A stretch of 64,000 nucleotides of DNA from Polaribacter sp. SA4-12 (GTDB lineage: Bacteria; Bacteroidota; Bacteroidia; Flavobacteriales; Flavobacteriaceae), in NCBI RefSeq assembly GCF_002163675.1, contig NZ_CP019334.1:1312001-1376000 (forward strand). Reading direction: 5' to 3'. Under the pieces are notes generated by a model that was given only the letters and a program-made list of their open reading frames with translations, searched no databases and was not told the DNA's origin. Shown here in pieces: positions 35,892 to 45,112 of this stretch (within the stretch, counting starts at the first letter, position 1; each line of letters opens with the position of its first letter). The translations under genes were made by a program, and so were the position numbers.

Positions 35892-37085
35892 ATGAAAAAA
35901 ATAGACTTCAAAAAAGATGAAATTTCAATTCAGAATATAGGAAAGCGACGTTTTTGGTTTGGAGTCATCTCTGGTTTTATATTCGCTAATACAATCTCTT
36001 TAATCTTTAATAAAACAAGAGAACTTATACGATGTTTAACAAGTTTATCAGAAGATTTATTAATTTTTGAAAGTAAAGAATTAGCCTTCTTCAATTATTT
36101 TTTTGCTTCTCTTTCTACTGTTTTAGGGCTTTCTATTACTATTTGGGTTTGGATGGGAACTTCGGTAAATAAAAAGAGAAAGCATAAAATTTATAAACAA
36201 CAAGTTAGAACTAATACTCAATTATTTTTTTGGTTAGTTTTATTTCTAACAGCTCAATTAGGTTGTCTTTTTTTATTCTTGATTTTAGGTAAAGTTTCAA
36301 GTTTTTATGATGATCCAATAAACTTATATGAAGAACATTCTATTTTATTCATTCTTATACCAATTGTAATTTTTACTCAAAATTGGTTTTTAGTTAGACT
36401 TGTATATCGAACTGGAAAATGGGTATTATTTTCTCTAATCATCTCATTAATAACAATTTTTATATTAAATAAAACAATTACGGTAGACCAAAACATACTT
36501 AATGAAACATACTTTAGTAGATATAAAAACTCTTTTAAATATACTCAAGACATAATATCTAAATCTAAAAAGGAATATGGTATCAAATTTAATAATAAAG
36601 CGATAGAGGCTATTAAAAAAAGAAAAACTTGGAGTTCAACTCGACAGATTTGGAATATAAAACAATCTTTTGCAGAAGATAAAAAAGTATCAATTGATAC
36701 AATTATTCTTCAAAAAATTATCATTCATAATTTAAAAGCAAGAGACAGATATAGGTATAACGGTGATTCTCGAACTTTAGTTAATTGGCAATATGCATTG
36801 CCTATAGATATTTTAAAACAAATTAATTATTTTAAAAGTGAATCATATGAAACAAAAGAACTTTTTAAGATTTTAAGAGAAGAGATTCTATTGATAAATA
36901 AATCAAAAATTATATTAGATGATTCTAAAGAACTTGATTTTTATGAAAGAATAAATGAAAACCAAGCACTCAAGGTTAATATAATGCTTGTTGAACAATT
37001 AATTAAGGTAAGAGATAGTTTAGTTAATTTAGAAAAATATTCTGAATTGAATAAAATGCTGCCAGAAATAAAAAACGTGCCCTAA
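35892..37085 (+). CDS. Membrane protein with five N-terminal helices, unknown function
   Basis: 397 residues. Helices at about 22-40, 66-88, 108-132, 147-168 and 175-193; the rest (about 195-397) is a soluble, Lys/Glu/Ile-rich helical part. I recognise no family and no catalytic motif. It stands alone, 95 bases after the previous gene. No clear promoter box was seen. Its AT-rich codon use is like that of its neighbours. Confidence 0.65.
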   Translation: MKKIDFKKDEISIQNIGKRRFWFGVISGFIFANTISLIFNKTRELIRCLTSLSEDLLIFESKELAFFNYFFASLSTVLGLSITIWVWMGTSVNKKRKHKIYKQQVRTNTQLFFWLVLFLTAQLGCLFLFLILGKVSSFYDDPINLYEEHSILFILIPIVIFTQNWFLVRLVYRTGKWVLFSLIISLITIFILNKTITVDQNILNETYFSRYKNSFKYTQDIISKSKKEYGIKFNNKAIEAIKKRKTWSSTRQIWNIKQSFAEDKKVSIDTIILQKIIIHNLKARDRYRYNGDSRTLVNWQYALPIDILKQINYFKSESYETKELFKILREEILLINKSKIILDDSKELDFYERINENQALKVNIMLVEQLIKVRDSLVNLEKYSELNKMLPEIKNVP

Positions 37086-37181
37086 CAGGTTAGAGTATAA
37101 TTTCGTCGCGACAAATCCAGTAGTATTTTCGGACTAGAAATCAGGTTTAAAAATAAAGAAATATTGTCGGACAATTACTAA

Positions 37182-37214
37182 GCCTAGCAATGAATTACAC
37201 TCATTGTTCTAGGC
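37182..37214. other. Imperfect hairpin between convergent genes
   Basis: GCCTAG-CAATGA at 37182-37193 pairs with TCATTG-TT-CTAGGC at 37201-37214 (two-base bulge). There is no T-run. It lies between the stop codons of two convergent genes and may act as a weak stop or as mRNA 3'-end protection. Confidence 0.5.
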
Positions 37215-37219
37215 AGTTC

Positions 37220-37768
37220 TTATTTCCGCACTAATTTTAATGTTTTATATTTTTTGTCAATTCCGTATTCTCTTTTAGCATCATCTTTGTCCATTTCTAC
37301 ACTTGTGTAATTTTCTAAATCTAGATTAGTTAAAATTCGTTTAAAATTTGATTTCTTGATTTTTTTATCTTTGTCGTTTAAAACAATATAAAACTCTTGA
37401 AATTTTCGATCAGCTTTTGTTTTTAAAAACTTGTCTTCGTAAAAAATTTCTCCTGTTCGTTTTATGATCAAACTATCCGTTTCAATTTTTAATTCAGAAC
37501 CATATAAGTCTGTTGCAAGACTAAAAATTCCTATTTGTTTTGTGTCTGCAATTCCAGACACTTTTAATAAACCATTTTCTTTTTTATAATTCAGAGTATT
37601 TGAGTTTCCTAAACAACCGATTAATTCGGTATACCTCAATATTGAGTCATTCTCAACAATTATAATCCTTTTAGAATTATTTGCTCGGTAAGTGGGTTTT
37701 TGAGTTGCACACGAACAAACGAAAATCATAAGTAACATTATTGAAATCAGTCTTATTTGGTTATTCAT
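37220..37768 (-). CDS. Lipoprotein of unknown function
   Basis: 182 residues. The chosen ATG at 37768 gives MNNQIRLISIMLL then a lipobox ending VCSCATQKP; a longer frame starting at 37837 would put 23 residues before the signal and is unlikely. The mature part is polar with beta-strand character (LKIETDSLIIKRTGEI, FQEFYIVLNDKDKK). I recognise no family. It is a single gene running against the gene to its left; nothing in the context suggests a job. Confidence 0.65.
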   Translation of the reverse strand: MNNQIRLISIMLLMIFVCSCATQKPTYRANNSKRIIIVENDSILRYTELIGCLGNSNTLNYKKENGLLKVSGIADTKQIGIFSLATDLYGSELKIETDSLIIKRTGEIFYEDKFLKTKADRKFQEFYIVLNDKDKKIKKSNFKRILTNLDLENYTSVEMDKDDAKREYGIDKKYKTLKLVRK

Positions 37769-37957
37769 AATTCGATTTATTTCAATCGAAAGTAATTTTT
37801 TCAGTTCTTTTAAAAAACTATAATTTAGTAAACACACCTTTTGAATGAGTGAATGTCGTTTCAGTTCGAGAGTTTCTAAAATTGCTTACGACAACTAGTC
37901 AATTAATTTCTAGTTTTGAACTCTTTAAAAATTACTTCCAAAATTTTCAACATAAAA

Positions 37958-37999
37958 ATAGGCACATAAAAAACAAAATTCTGTTTTCTATGTGCCTAT
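37958..37999 (-). terminator. Intrinsic terminator of the bshC-rlmF gene group
   Basis: ATAGGCACATA (37958-37968) and TATGTGCCTAT (37989-37999) form an 11-bp perfect stem with an A/T loop; on the reverse strand TTTTTAT follows. It lies 79 bases after the rlmF stop codon. Confidence 0.8.
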
Positions 38000-38078
38000 A
38001 TTAATTTTTATAGTGAAGATTAAATCAATCTATTTAAAAACAGATTACTTCGTTATTCTTCCTCATAATTATATCAAT

Positions 38079-38933
38079 CTAAAACTTCCAAGCTACAATT
38101 CTAGTTACTTTATTTCCTTGTTGCATCGGAATTACTTTAAATTCAGTAGCACCTAATTTCTTAGATGACTTTTCTAAACTTTTTACATTGTCTTTCTTAG
38201 AAACTAAACTTGTAAACCATTTACTAGACGTTCTGTATAAAGAACTTTCATATAAATAATTATGTAAAAAGGCTTTTTCTCCACCAATGTACCATAATTC
38301 GTTATTGTTACCAGCAAAGTTTCTAACAGCGTTGTTTCCTAAATTTTTAGATTTTCTACCATTTGCTCCTTGTGCTTCTTCTGCCGATTTATAAAAAGGC
38401 GGATTACACATTACAGCTGTAAAAGAATCTCCATCAACGATAATACCTTTTAAAATATTTTCTTCTTTTAATTGTTGACGTAATTCAATTTTTCCTCTCA
38501 ATTTATTATCATCAATAATATCTTGAGCAATATCTAAAGAATCTAAATCGATGTCTGTTGCTACGAAGTTCCAATCGTAAGCAGAAACACCTAAAAGTGG
38601 ATAAATACACGTTGCTCCTGTACCGATATCTAAAATTTTAGCTTCACCTTTAAATGAAAGTAAATCTGCCAAATAATGAATATAATCTAAACGTCCTGGA
38701 ATTGGAGGACATAAATTTTCTTTAGGAAAATTCCAATTAGAAATTTTATCTAAAGAACATATTAAAGCTTTATTAAGCTCTCTTACTCCTTCTGGATTTG
38801 AAAAATCTATGGTTACAGTACCAAACTCGTTTTTAGCAACAAACTCTTTTAATGCTGGGTTTTTGACAATTAACTCATCAAAATTATATCCATTTTTGAA
38901 ATTATTCTTTGGGTGTAGGCCTTTTTCTTTCAT
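38079..38933 (-). CDS. rlmF: 23S rRNA (adenine(1618)-N(6))-methyltransferase
   Basis: 284 residues. The family (YbiN/RlmF) start HPKNNFKNGYNFDEL, the SAM motif ILDIGTGATCIYPLLG, the N6-adenine methylase motif NPPFYKS, and RKSKNLGNN / GGEKAFLHNYLYES are all present. It methylates A1618 of 23S rRNA. Its ATG overlaps the bshC stop codon by one base (TAATG), which implies translational coupling to the gene before it. Confidence 0.93.
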   Translation of the reverse strand: MKEKGLHPKNNFKNGYNFDELIVKNPALKEFVAKNEFGTVTIDFSNPEGVRELNKALICSLDKISNWNFPKENLCPPIPGRLDYIHYLADLLSFKGEAKILDIGTGATCIYPLLGVSAYDWNFVATDIDLDSLDIAQDIIDDNKLRGKIELRQQLKEENILKGIIVDGDSFTAVMCNPPFYKSAEEAQGANGRKSKNLGNNAVRNFAGNNNELWYIGGEKAFLHNYLYESSLYRTSSKWFTSLVSKKDNVKSLEKSSKKLGATEFKVIPMQQGNKVTRIVAWKF

Positions 38934-40525
38934 TATAATTCTAGTACTGTAAACTCTAATTGTAAAGGTTTTAAAGCACCTTTTAACGCTTTTATAAATG
39001 AAGAACCATACTCTAAATAATATTCAGAAAAGTTACGTTGTCGCTCTTCTAAACTTTGGTTTGGTAAAATTTCATTTTGAAGTTGAGTAATTCTATCAAC
39101 TAAATCTTTTTGTCTTTTTTTCTCTGCTTTTAACAAACGTTTTTGCAGATTTTGCAATCCTTTAACTTGTTTTCTTTCTTGTGCATTTACTGCATTTCCA
39201 AAAGAAACATCGGTTTGTTTTGCAATTTCTTTCAATTCTAAAAACTGCTTTTCTAAGAACTGAATCTTGGCGTCAAAGTTAACCTTAATCTCAGAGTTTT
39301 CAATTACTTTATTTGACAATAAATCATATTGCTTTAAAAACAGCTCTTCAAAAGAAATATTTAACTTTTTAAGCTTACTTACTTGTTTTTCAGAAACGAC
39401 TTGAACAGAATTACGTAACAATAAAATAGGAAAAGGAATTTGAACTTCTTCAAAATAATCCTTCAACTCTAACCAATACGCCATTTCTCCTCCTCCACCT
39501 AAATAACAAAGGTTTGGTAAAATAACTTCTTGATACAAAGGTCTCATAATTACGTTTGGCGAAAAAGCTTTCGGGTTTTCATCAACCTCTTTTAAAATTT
39601 CAGCTTTCGAAAAAGTAATCGCTGTATTGTTAACTTTATAAATTCCGTCTTCAAAAATGATGCGTTCTCTAAAATCATCACCCAAATAAAACAAATTAAT
39701 CTCTCTTGGGTTTACTTGAATTTTATAGTTTTTTTCTAAAGCTGTAATTGTTTTAGAAACTGCTTTAAAAGAAGTTTGGTTTTCTAATTCGTCTTTTACA
39801 ATCGGATTAAATAATTGCTTTAAATTAGCATCATCACCATCAATAATGACCAAACCGTATTCACTAAACAATTCATTTGCAATGTAACGCGTTGCATCGG
39901 CTAAATTATTATGTTTTAAATATCCTTCAGAAAACAAGTTTCTTATAAATGCTGCATTTCTAGAATTTCCTAAATGATTCGAAAAAACATCAAAAACGTC
40001 TTCTAAACCATCTGTCGAAAATCTCCCTACTGCTCCCCCATCTTCTCTATTCCACAATACTTTTTTACCGTCGAAATTAAAATAATTAATTTCTTCAAAA
40101 TCATGATCTTCTGTTGCCATCCAATAAATTGGAACAAAATTTTGCTCAGGAAATTTTTCTGATAATTCTTCACACAAATTAATGGTAGAAAGAATTTTAT
40201 ATAAGAAATATAAAGGTCCAGTAAAAAGGTTTAATTGGTGACCAGTAGTTACTGTAAAGGTATTTTGTTTCTTTAAACTATCAATATAATCATTCGTTTT
40301 TTCAGAAACGGTAAAGTCTTTATACTGATTTCTTAAAGCATCAACTAACACCAATCTCGATTGTAAACGAAATGATTTTTGCTTCTCTTCTATCTGATTA
40401 TGGAAACCAGAAATATCTGGAAAGTTGTTGTAAAAAGGTTGGATCTCTACATTCTTCTCTAAATAATCTAACATTGTTTTAGAGAAAAATCCCGTGTTTT
40501 TAAAAGGAATATGTGTTACTTTCAT
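38933..40525 (-). CDS. bshC: Bacillithiol biosynthesis cysteine-adding enzyme
   Basis: 530 residues, the normal length. Family motifs: VTTGHQLNLFTGPLYFLYK, PIYWMATEDHDFEEI, NVIMRPLYQEVILPN, YLGGGGEMAYW, and a coiled coil at about 440-505. BshC joins cysteine to glucosaminyl-malate, the last step of bacillithiol synthesis, giving the main low-molecular-weight thiol in many Bacteroidota. It lies between a methyltransferase gene (6 bases) and rlmF (overlap) in one transcript. BshA and BshB are not in this window. Confidence 0.95.
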   Translation of the reverse strand: MKVTHIPFKNTGFFSKTMLDYLEKNVEIQPFYNNFPDISGFHNQIEEKQKSFRLQSRLVLVDALRNQYKDFTVSEKTNDYIDSLKKQNTFTVTTGHQLNLFTGPLYFLYKILSTINLCEELSEKFPEQNFVPIYWMATEDHDFEEINYFNFDGKKVLWNREDGGAVGRFSTDGLEDVFDVFSNHLGNSRNAAFIRNLFSEGYLKHNNLADATRYIANELFSEYGLVIIDGDDANLKQLFNPIVKDELENQTSFKAVSKTITALEKNYKIQVNPREINLFYLGDDFRERIIFEDGIYKVNNTAITFSKAEILKEVDENPKAFSPNVIMRPLYQEVILPNLCYLGGGGEMAYWLELKDYFEEVQIPFPILLLRNSVQVVSEKQVSKLKKLNISFEELFLKQYDLLSNKVIENSEIKVNFDAKIQFLEKQFLELKEIAKQTDVSFGNAVNAQERKQVKGLQNLQKRLLKAEKKRQKDLVDRITQLQNEILPNQSLEERQRNFSEYYLEYGSSFIKALKGALKPLQLEFTVLEL

Positions 40526-40531
40526 TCTTTT

Positions 40532-41194
40532 TTAATTCTTTCTTTGAAACAGTGTGTAAATATAAGGTCTTTCTCCTCCAAAAGGATTTACAAATGTATA
40601 ATTAAACGTTTTTAAGAGTTCAAACTCTTTTCCTAACTCTTTTTGCAACATATCTATATCATATCTTTTTAGCGGTAAACCACAACATTTTTCTGCTCCA
40701 TTTTTTGCAAAAACAGCGATAATAACAAACCCATTAGGACTTAAAACTTTCTTTAATAAGTTAAAATATGTTGACGTTTCTTCGTCTTTTAAAAAGAAAT
40801 GTAGCACTGCTCTATCATTCCATAAATCAATATTTTTTAATTCATTCAATTTAGTTGGACTTATGATATCATCAACCAAAAACTGAATTTCATTATTATC
40901 ACCAACTCTGTTTTTAAGAGAATCTAGAGATTCATCAGAAAGATCATTTGCAATGATATTGGTAAAACCTGCTTCTAATAAGTTATCAATTAACGTAGAT
41001 GAACCTGAACCTACATTTAAAATTGTAGCTCTTTTAGAGATTCTTGTTTCTTTAATTAACGCTAAAGTTTGCTCTGAGTTTTCTTCATACCAACCTAATT
41101 TTTCTGTAGAATTAGTTAAATAAGCGGTATTCCAATGTTTTTTATAATTGATGTCTGGATCAGTAATTTTACAATCACTTTCGTTTGTAGTCAT
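40532..41194 (-). CDS. Class I SAM-dependent methyltransferase
   Basis: 220 residues. SAM-binding motif ILNVGSGSSTLIDNLLEAG, the acidic end IANDLSDESL, motif II LWNDRAVLHFF and VIIAVFAKNGAEKCCGLP. The pattern W-x-x-x-Y and the position of these motifs fit small-molecule methyltransferases such as the TPMT-like/UbiE-like group; the substrate is unknown. First gene of the group with bshC and rlmF. A -7 box (TATTTTTG) lies at 41199-41206, just 4 bases before the ATG, so the mRNA may be leaderless. Confidence 0.85.
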   Translation of the reverse strand: MTTNESDCKITDPDINYKKHWNTAYLTNSTEKLGWYEENSEQTLALIKETRISKRATILNVGSGSSTLIDNLLEAGFTNIIANDLSDESLDSLKNRVGDNNEIQFLVDDIISPTKLNELKNIDLWNDRAVLHFFLKDEETSTYFNLLKKVLSPNGFVIIAVFAKNGAEKCCGLPLKRYDIDMLQKELGKEFELLKTFNYTFVNPFGGERPYIYTLFQRKN

Positions 41195-41198
41195 ATAT

Positions 41199-41206
41199 CA
41201 AAAATA
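41199..41206 (-). promoter_or_regulatory. -7 promoter box (TATTTTTG) directly before the methyltransferase gene
   Basis: Exact TAnnTTTG with only ATAT between box and ATG, the same geometry as at 30909-30916. A weak TTTA lies at about the -33 spacing. Confidence 0.55.
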
Positions 41207-41302
41207 CTAAATTTTGATGTTAAGTCGTAAATCAATATTCAATCTAACAAAGTTTTAACAAGATAATGAATCAATCTGCTGAAAAACAAAAAAATATATT
41301 CT

Positions 41303-41310
41303 TACTTTTG
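41303..41310 (+). promoter_or_regulatory. -7 promoter box (TACTTTTG) for the M14 peptidase
   Basis: TACTTTTG ends 18 bases before the ATG at 41329. It lies inside the frame that would be read from an upstream ATG at 41266, which shows that the upstream start is not used. Confidence 0.6.
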
Positions 41311-41328
41311 ATTTCCAAACGCATTTTT

Positions 41329-43806
41329 ATGAAAATTAAAGTCCTTTTTATCACTGCTTTCTTAACAATCGGAAGCTTATTTTCTCAAACTTTACAATCT
41401 CCTTCCGAGTTTTTAGGATATGAAATTGGTGCTCGTTTTACAAGACATCATAAGGTTGTAGACTATTTTAAATATGTAAGCAGTACTTTATCTAATGTGA
41501 AATTAGAAAAATATGGAGAAACCAATGAGCACAGACCTTTGTATGTGAGTTACATTTCTTCAAAAGAAAATATTGCGGATTTAGAGAATATCAGAAAAAA
41601 TAATCTTTCTCAAACAGGTATCATTTCTGGAAATGCTAAAAATAAGAAAGCCATCGTTTGGTTAAGTTATAACGTTCATGGTAACGAAGCTTCTAGTTCA
41701 GAAGCAGCTATGTTAACACTTTACGAATTAGTAACTACAAAAAAAGCTTGGTTAGAAAATACAATTGTTATTATAGACCCTTGTTTAAATCCTGATGGAA
41801 GAGACCGTTATGTAAATTGGTACAATCAAGTAAAAAGTACACCTTTTAATACAGATCAAAAAGGAAAAGAACATGTAGAACCTTGGCCTTCTGGAAGACC
41901 AAATCATTATTTATTCGATTTAAATAGAGATTGGGCTTGGGCTACACAAGTAGAATCTGAACAAAGAATTGCTATTTATAACAAATGGATGCCACATGTT
42001 CATGTAGATTTTCACGAACAATACATAAATAGTCCTTATTATTTTGCTCCTGCAGCAGCACCTTTTCATGAAATTATTTCTGATTGGCAACGTGATTTTC
42101 AAGTAGAAGTAGGAAAAAATCACGCGAAGTATTTCGATAAAGAAGGTTGGTTATATTTTACAAAAGAAAGTTTCGATTTATTGTACCCAAGTTATGGAGA
42201 CACGTACCCAACGTATATGGGTGCAATTGGCATGACCTACGAACAAGCTGGTCATGGAATGGCAGGATTAGGAATTAATACGGACGAAGGCGAAGTATTA
42301 ACCTTAAAAGATAGAGCAACACATCATTTAACAACAGGTTTATCTACTGTAGAAATTTCTTCAAATAATGCTGATAAATTAAATACTGAATTCGTGAAAT
42401 TCTTTGACAACAATAACTTTAAATACAAGAGTTATGTGTTAAAAAACGAAAATGAAGACAAAACAAATCGTTTAAAAGCATTATTAGATACGCATGAAAT
42501 TAAATACGAAAACACTAAAAATGGAACCGTAAAAGGGTATGATTATTCAACTCAAAAAGATGAGAAAATGACTGTTTCTGCTGCCGATTTGGTGATTCAT
42601 ACAAATCAGTCAAAAGGAAAAATGGTAAAAGTATTGTTTGAACCTAAAACACAGTTAGTAGATTCTTTAACCTACGATATTACTTCTTGGTCTTTACCTT
42701 ACGCTCATGGCTTTAAAGCAATTGCTTCTAAAAACAAGGTAAGTTCATCAAAAAGCAACCAAACAAATTTGATTACCAATACTATTGATAAAAACGCCTA
42801 TGCATACATTTCTAAATGGAATAGTTTAGAAGATGCTACTTTTTTAGGTGCTTTATTAAAAGCTGATATTACACCTCGTTTTTCTGAAAAACCTTTTTCT
42901 ATCGCAGGTAAATCTTATAAAAGAGGAACTTTAATTATTCTAAGAAATGATAATCGAAATAATGATTTTGATGTAAAATTAGTAGATATCGCAAACAAAC
43001 ATCAAAGAGAAATGGCTGCTGTAAATTCAGGATTTGTATCTTCTGGAGTAGATTTTGGTTCAGCTTCTGTAAAACCTATCAACCAACAAAAAATTGCAGT
43101 ATTGTCTGGTAAAGGAACTTCTTCTTTAAATTTTGGTGAAGTTTGGCATTTCTTTGAAACTCAATTACAATACCCAATTACCAACATAAATTCTGATGCT
43201 TTTGGTTATTTAGACTATTCTAAATACGATGTAATTATAATACCTAGCGGTTCTTATCGTAAAGTATTAACAAAAACTACATTAGAGAAATTAAAAAAAT
43301 GGACGCGTTCTGGTGGAACATTAATTGCTATAGGAAATGCATTAAATAGTTTTGCTGATAATAAAGAATTCTCTCTAAAAAAGAAAAAATCAAAAAAAGA
43401 TTCGATAAAAGCAAACTTAACTCCCTTTGCAGATAGAGAGCGTAAAAGTGTTGCAAACTTAATTACTGGGAGTGTTTTTAATAGCACTTTAGACAATACA
43501 CATCCTTTGGCTTTTGGTTATGATAAAACCTATTTTTCATTAAAATTAAGCGGAACTTCTTACGAGTATTTAAAAGACGGAAATAATATTGGGTACTTTA
43601 ACGAAAATTCAAAAAACATTTCTGGTTATGCAGGTAGTATGGCTGTAAAAAATGTTCCTGAATCTTTATTATTTGGTGAAGAAAAAATTGGAAACGGAAG
43701 CATTATCTATATGGTAGACAATCCGTTATTTAGATCTTTTTGGGAAAACGGAAAACTATTTGTAGCCAATGCAGTTTTCCTTTTAAATTCTGATAAATTG
43801 AAGTAA
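41329..43806 (+). CDS. M14-family zinc carboxypeptidase, secreted
   Basis: About 825 residues. The chosen ATG (41329) gives a clean signal peptide (MKIKVLFITAFLT ... LFSQ); the ATG at 41266 would add 21 residues before it and contains the promoter. Peptidase_M14 zinc site: NVHGNEASSSEA (His, Glu) and VHVDFHEQY (His), with PDGRDRYVNWYNQV and DLNRDWAW in between. The long C-terminal half (about 380-825) holds a Rossmann-like beta/alpha domain (KIAVLSGKG; VIIIPSGSY) as in large flavobacterial M14 enzymes. It probably trims peptides in the periplasm or outside. It is followed by a terminator. Confidence 0.9.
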   Translation: MKIKVLFITAFLTIGSLFSQTLQSPSEFLGYEIGARFTRHHKVVDYFKYVSSTLSNVKLEKYGETNEHRPLYVSYISSKENIADLENIRKNNLSQTGIISGNAKNKKAIVWLSYNVHGNEASSSEAAMLTLYELVTTKKAWLENTIVIIDPCLNPDGRDRYVNWYNQVKSTPFNTDQKGKEHVEPWPSGRPNHYLFDLNRDWAWATQVESEQRIAIYNKWMPHVHVDFHEQYINSPYYFAPAAAPFHEIISDWQRDFQVEVGKNHAKYFDKEGWLYFTKESFDLLYPSYGDTYPTYMGAIGMTYEQAGHGMAGLGINTDEGEVLTLKDRATHHLTTGLSTVEISSNNADKLNTEFVKFFDNNNFKYKSYVLKNENEDKTNRLKALLDTHEIKYENTKNGTVKGYDYSTQKDEKMTVSAADLVIHTNQSKGKMVKVLFEPKTQLVDSLTYDITSWSLPYAHGFKAIASKNKVSSSKSNQTNLITNTIDKNAYAYISKWNSLEDATFLGALLKADITPRFSEKPFSIAGKSYKRGTLIILRNDNRNNDFDVKLVDIANKHQREMAAVNSGFVSSGVDFGSASVKPINQQKIAVLSGKGTSSLNFGEVWHFFETQLQYPITNINSDAFGYLDYSKYDVIIIPSGSYRKVLTKTTLEKLKKWTRSGGTLIAIGNALNSFADNKEFSLKKKKSKKDSIKANLTPFADRERKSVANLITGSVFNSTLDNTHPLAFGYDKTYFSLKLSGTSYEYLKDGNNIGYFNENSKNISGYAGSMAVKNVPESLLFGEEKIGNGSIIYMVDNPLFRSFWENGKLFVANAVFLLNSDKLK

Positions 43807-43826
43807 ATAATATTTATATAAAACAT

Positions 43827-43856
43827 AAAACCCGCTCGTTTGAGTGGTTTTTTTTT
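43827..43856 (+). terminator. Intrinsic terminator after the M14 peptidase
   Basis: AAAACCCGCTC and GAGTGGTTTT pair (one G-T pair and one unpaired C) with a short loop, then TTTTTT. Confidence 0.75.
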
Positions 43857-43952
43857 ATTACAATCCCACAAGTAAACTGCTCTATATCAAGGTACAAGCA
43901 TCCTATTTTTATTTCAAGTACTTCTACCTGTTAAATACTTATCTTTAAAAGG

Positions 43953-43960
43953 TAGTTTTG
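43953..43960 (+). promoter_or_regulatory. -7 promoter box (TAGTTTTG) for the class 3 lipase
   Basis: TAGTTTTG lies 19 bases before the ATG at 43980. Confidence 0.55.
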
Positions 43961-43979
43961 GTATAAAATAAATAGATTT

Positions 43980-45038
43980 ATGAAAACTCAAATTAGCAAA
44001 GAACAAAGAGTAACTTTTTCCCTATCAATGTTATCTAGTATTAGTTCTAATTATGACCCAACACAAACATCAGAAACTATTGAAGAATGGACAAAAAAGA
44101 AAACACAAGAAATTCTAACTGACCCGAGAATAATTTCAGATATAGGTGAATGGAAAATTGTTTGGGGACCTCAAGTTGCTACTGGTTTAAAAGGGATTTC
44201 AAAAAACTCTATGTTTATTGCCAACTCTGTAGATGATCCAACAAAATATATTATTGCTATTGCAGGCACCAACCCTAAATCATTATATGATTGGAAAGTT
44301 GAAGATTGTGCTGTTGAAGCTGATGAAATGGTTGCATGGAATAAAATAACTCTAAATAAAGACAGTACTAATTATGGTAAAATATCAAAAGGAACTTATT
44401 CTGGGATAAATATTTTATTTAATATGAAAGATACTTCCACAGGTAAAAGCTTTATAGAGTTTATTAGCCCACTTTTAAACCAAAAAAATTCTATAAAAGT
44501 TACTGGTCATAGTTTAGGTGGTGCTTTATCACCTTCTATTGCATTATATATTAATGATGAATTTTCAAATCCTGCTTCTATAAATTATAATCCTAATTAT
44601 GCTAGTAATGTTTCTTGTATGTCTACAGCTGGTCCAACACCTGGTGACGCCGTTTTTGCAGAACATTACAATGAAATAATGGCTACAGATTCAGTAAGAT
44701 TTTGGAATACAAGTGATATTGTTCCTCATGCTTGGAAAGATTCTTTACTTAAGAAAATACCAAGCATATATGTTCCTTTTGGAATAGAAAAGACTCCTTT
44801 TATTACCAATGTTACACAACGTGCCTTAACAAAATCTCAAGGAGGTGAATACACACAATTGTTAGGTGATGGAAGTCCTTTAGATCATGAATATATTAAG
44901 GTAGATAATAGCTTAGATCCTTATAAACAATTTTTAGCAGAAGCTGCACAACAACATACAACAGCTTATAATGAATTGTTTCAAATAACCGATTATATGA
45001 CAAAAGTAATACAAGAAAAAACAGGAAGTACTAAATAA
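43980..45038 (+). CDS. Class 3 lipase family protein
   Basis: 352 residues. The nucleophile elbow VTGHSLGGALSPSIAL is clear; YIIAIAGTNPKSLYDW is the strand and oxyanion region of Lipase_3 (PF01764). The likely acid is the Asp in RFWNTSDIVPHAW and the likely His is in PLDHEYIKVD. No signal peptide is seen, so it is either cytoplasmic or exported by a route I cannot see. The substrate is not known; esters of lipids are expected. It stands alone between a promoter and a terminator. Confidence 0.85.
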   Translation: MKTQISKEQRVTFSLSMLSSISSNYDPTQTSETIEEWTKKKTQEILTDPRIISDIGEWKIVWGPQVATGLKGISKNSMFIANSVDDPTKYIIAIAGTNPKSLYDWKVEDCAVEADEMVAWNKITLNKDSTNYGKISKGTYSGINILFNMKDTSTGKSFIEFISPLLNQKNSIKVTGHSLGGALSPSIALYINDEFSNPASINYNPNYASNVSCMSTAGPTPGDAVFAEHYNEIMATDSVRFWNTSDIVPHAWKDSLLKKIPSIYVPFGIEKTPFITNVTQRALTKSQGGEYTQLLGDGSPLDHEYIKVDNSLDPYKQFLAEAAQQHTTAYNELFQITDYMTKVIQEKTGSTK

Positions 45039-45056
45039 ATTAGCTTTAAACATAAG

Positions 45057-45084
45057 AAAACCCGATCAATAGATCGGGTTTTTA
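45057..45084. terminator. Intrinsic terminator after the class 3 lipase
   Basis: AAAACCCGATC (45057-45067), loop AATA, GATCGGGTTTT (45072-45082): an 11-bp perfect stem with T-run, likely active in both directions between two convergent genes. Confidence 0.9.
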
Positions 45085-45112
45085 TATTTTATAAAAAGAT
45101 TCGAAATTAAAA

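Noticed and set aside
37182..37214. Rho-independent terminator
   Set aside because: The stem has a bulge and lacks a T-run on either strand; listed only as a hairpin.
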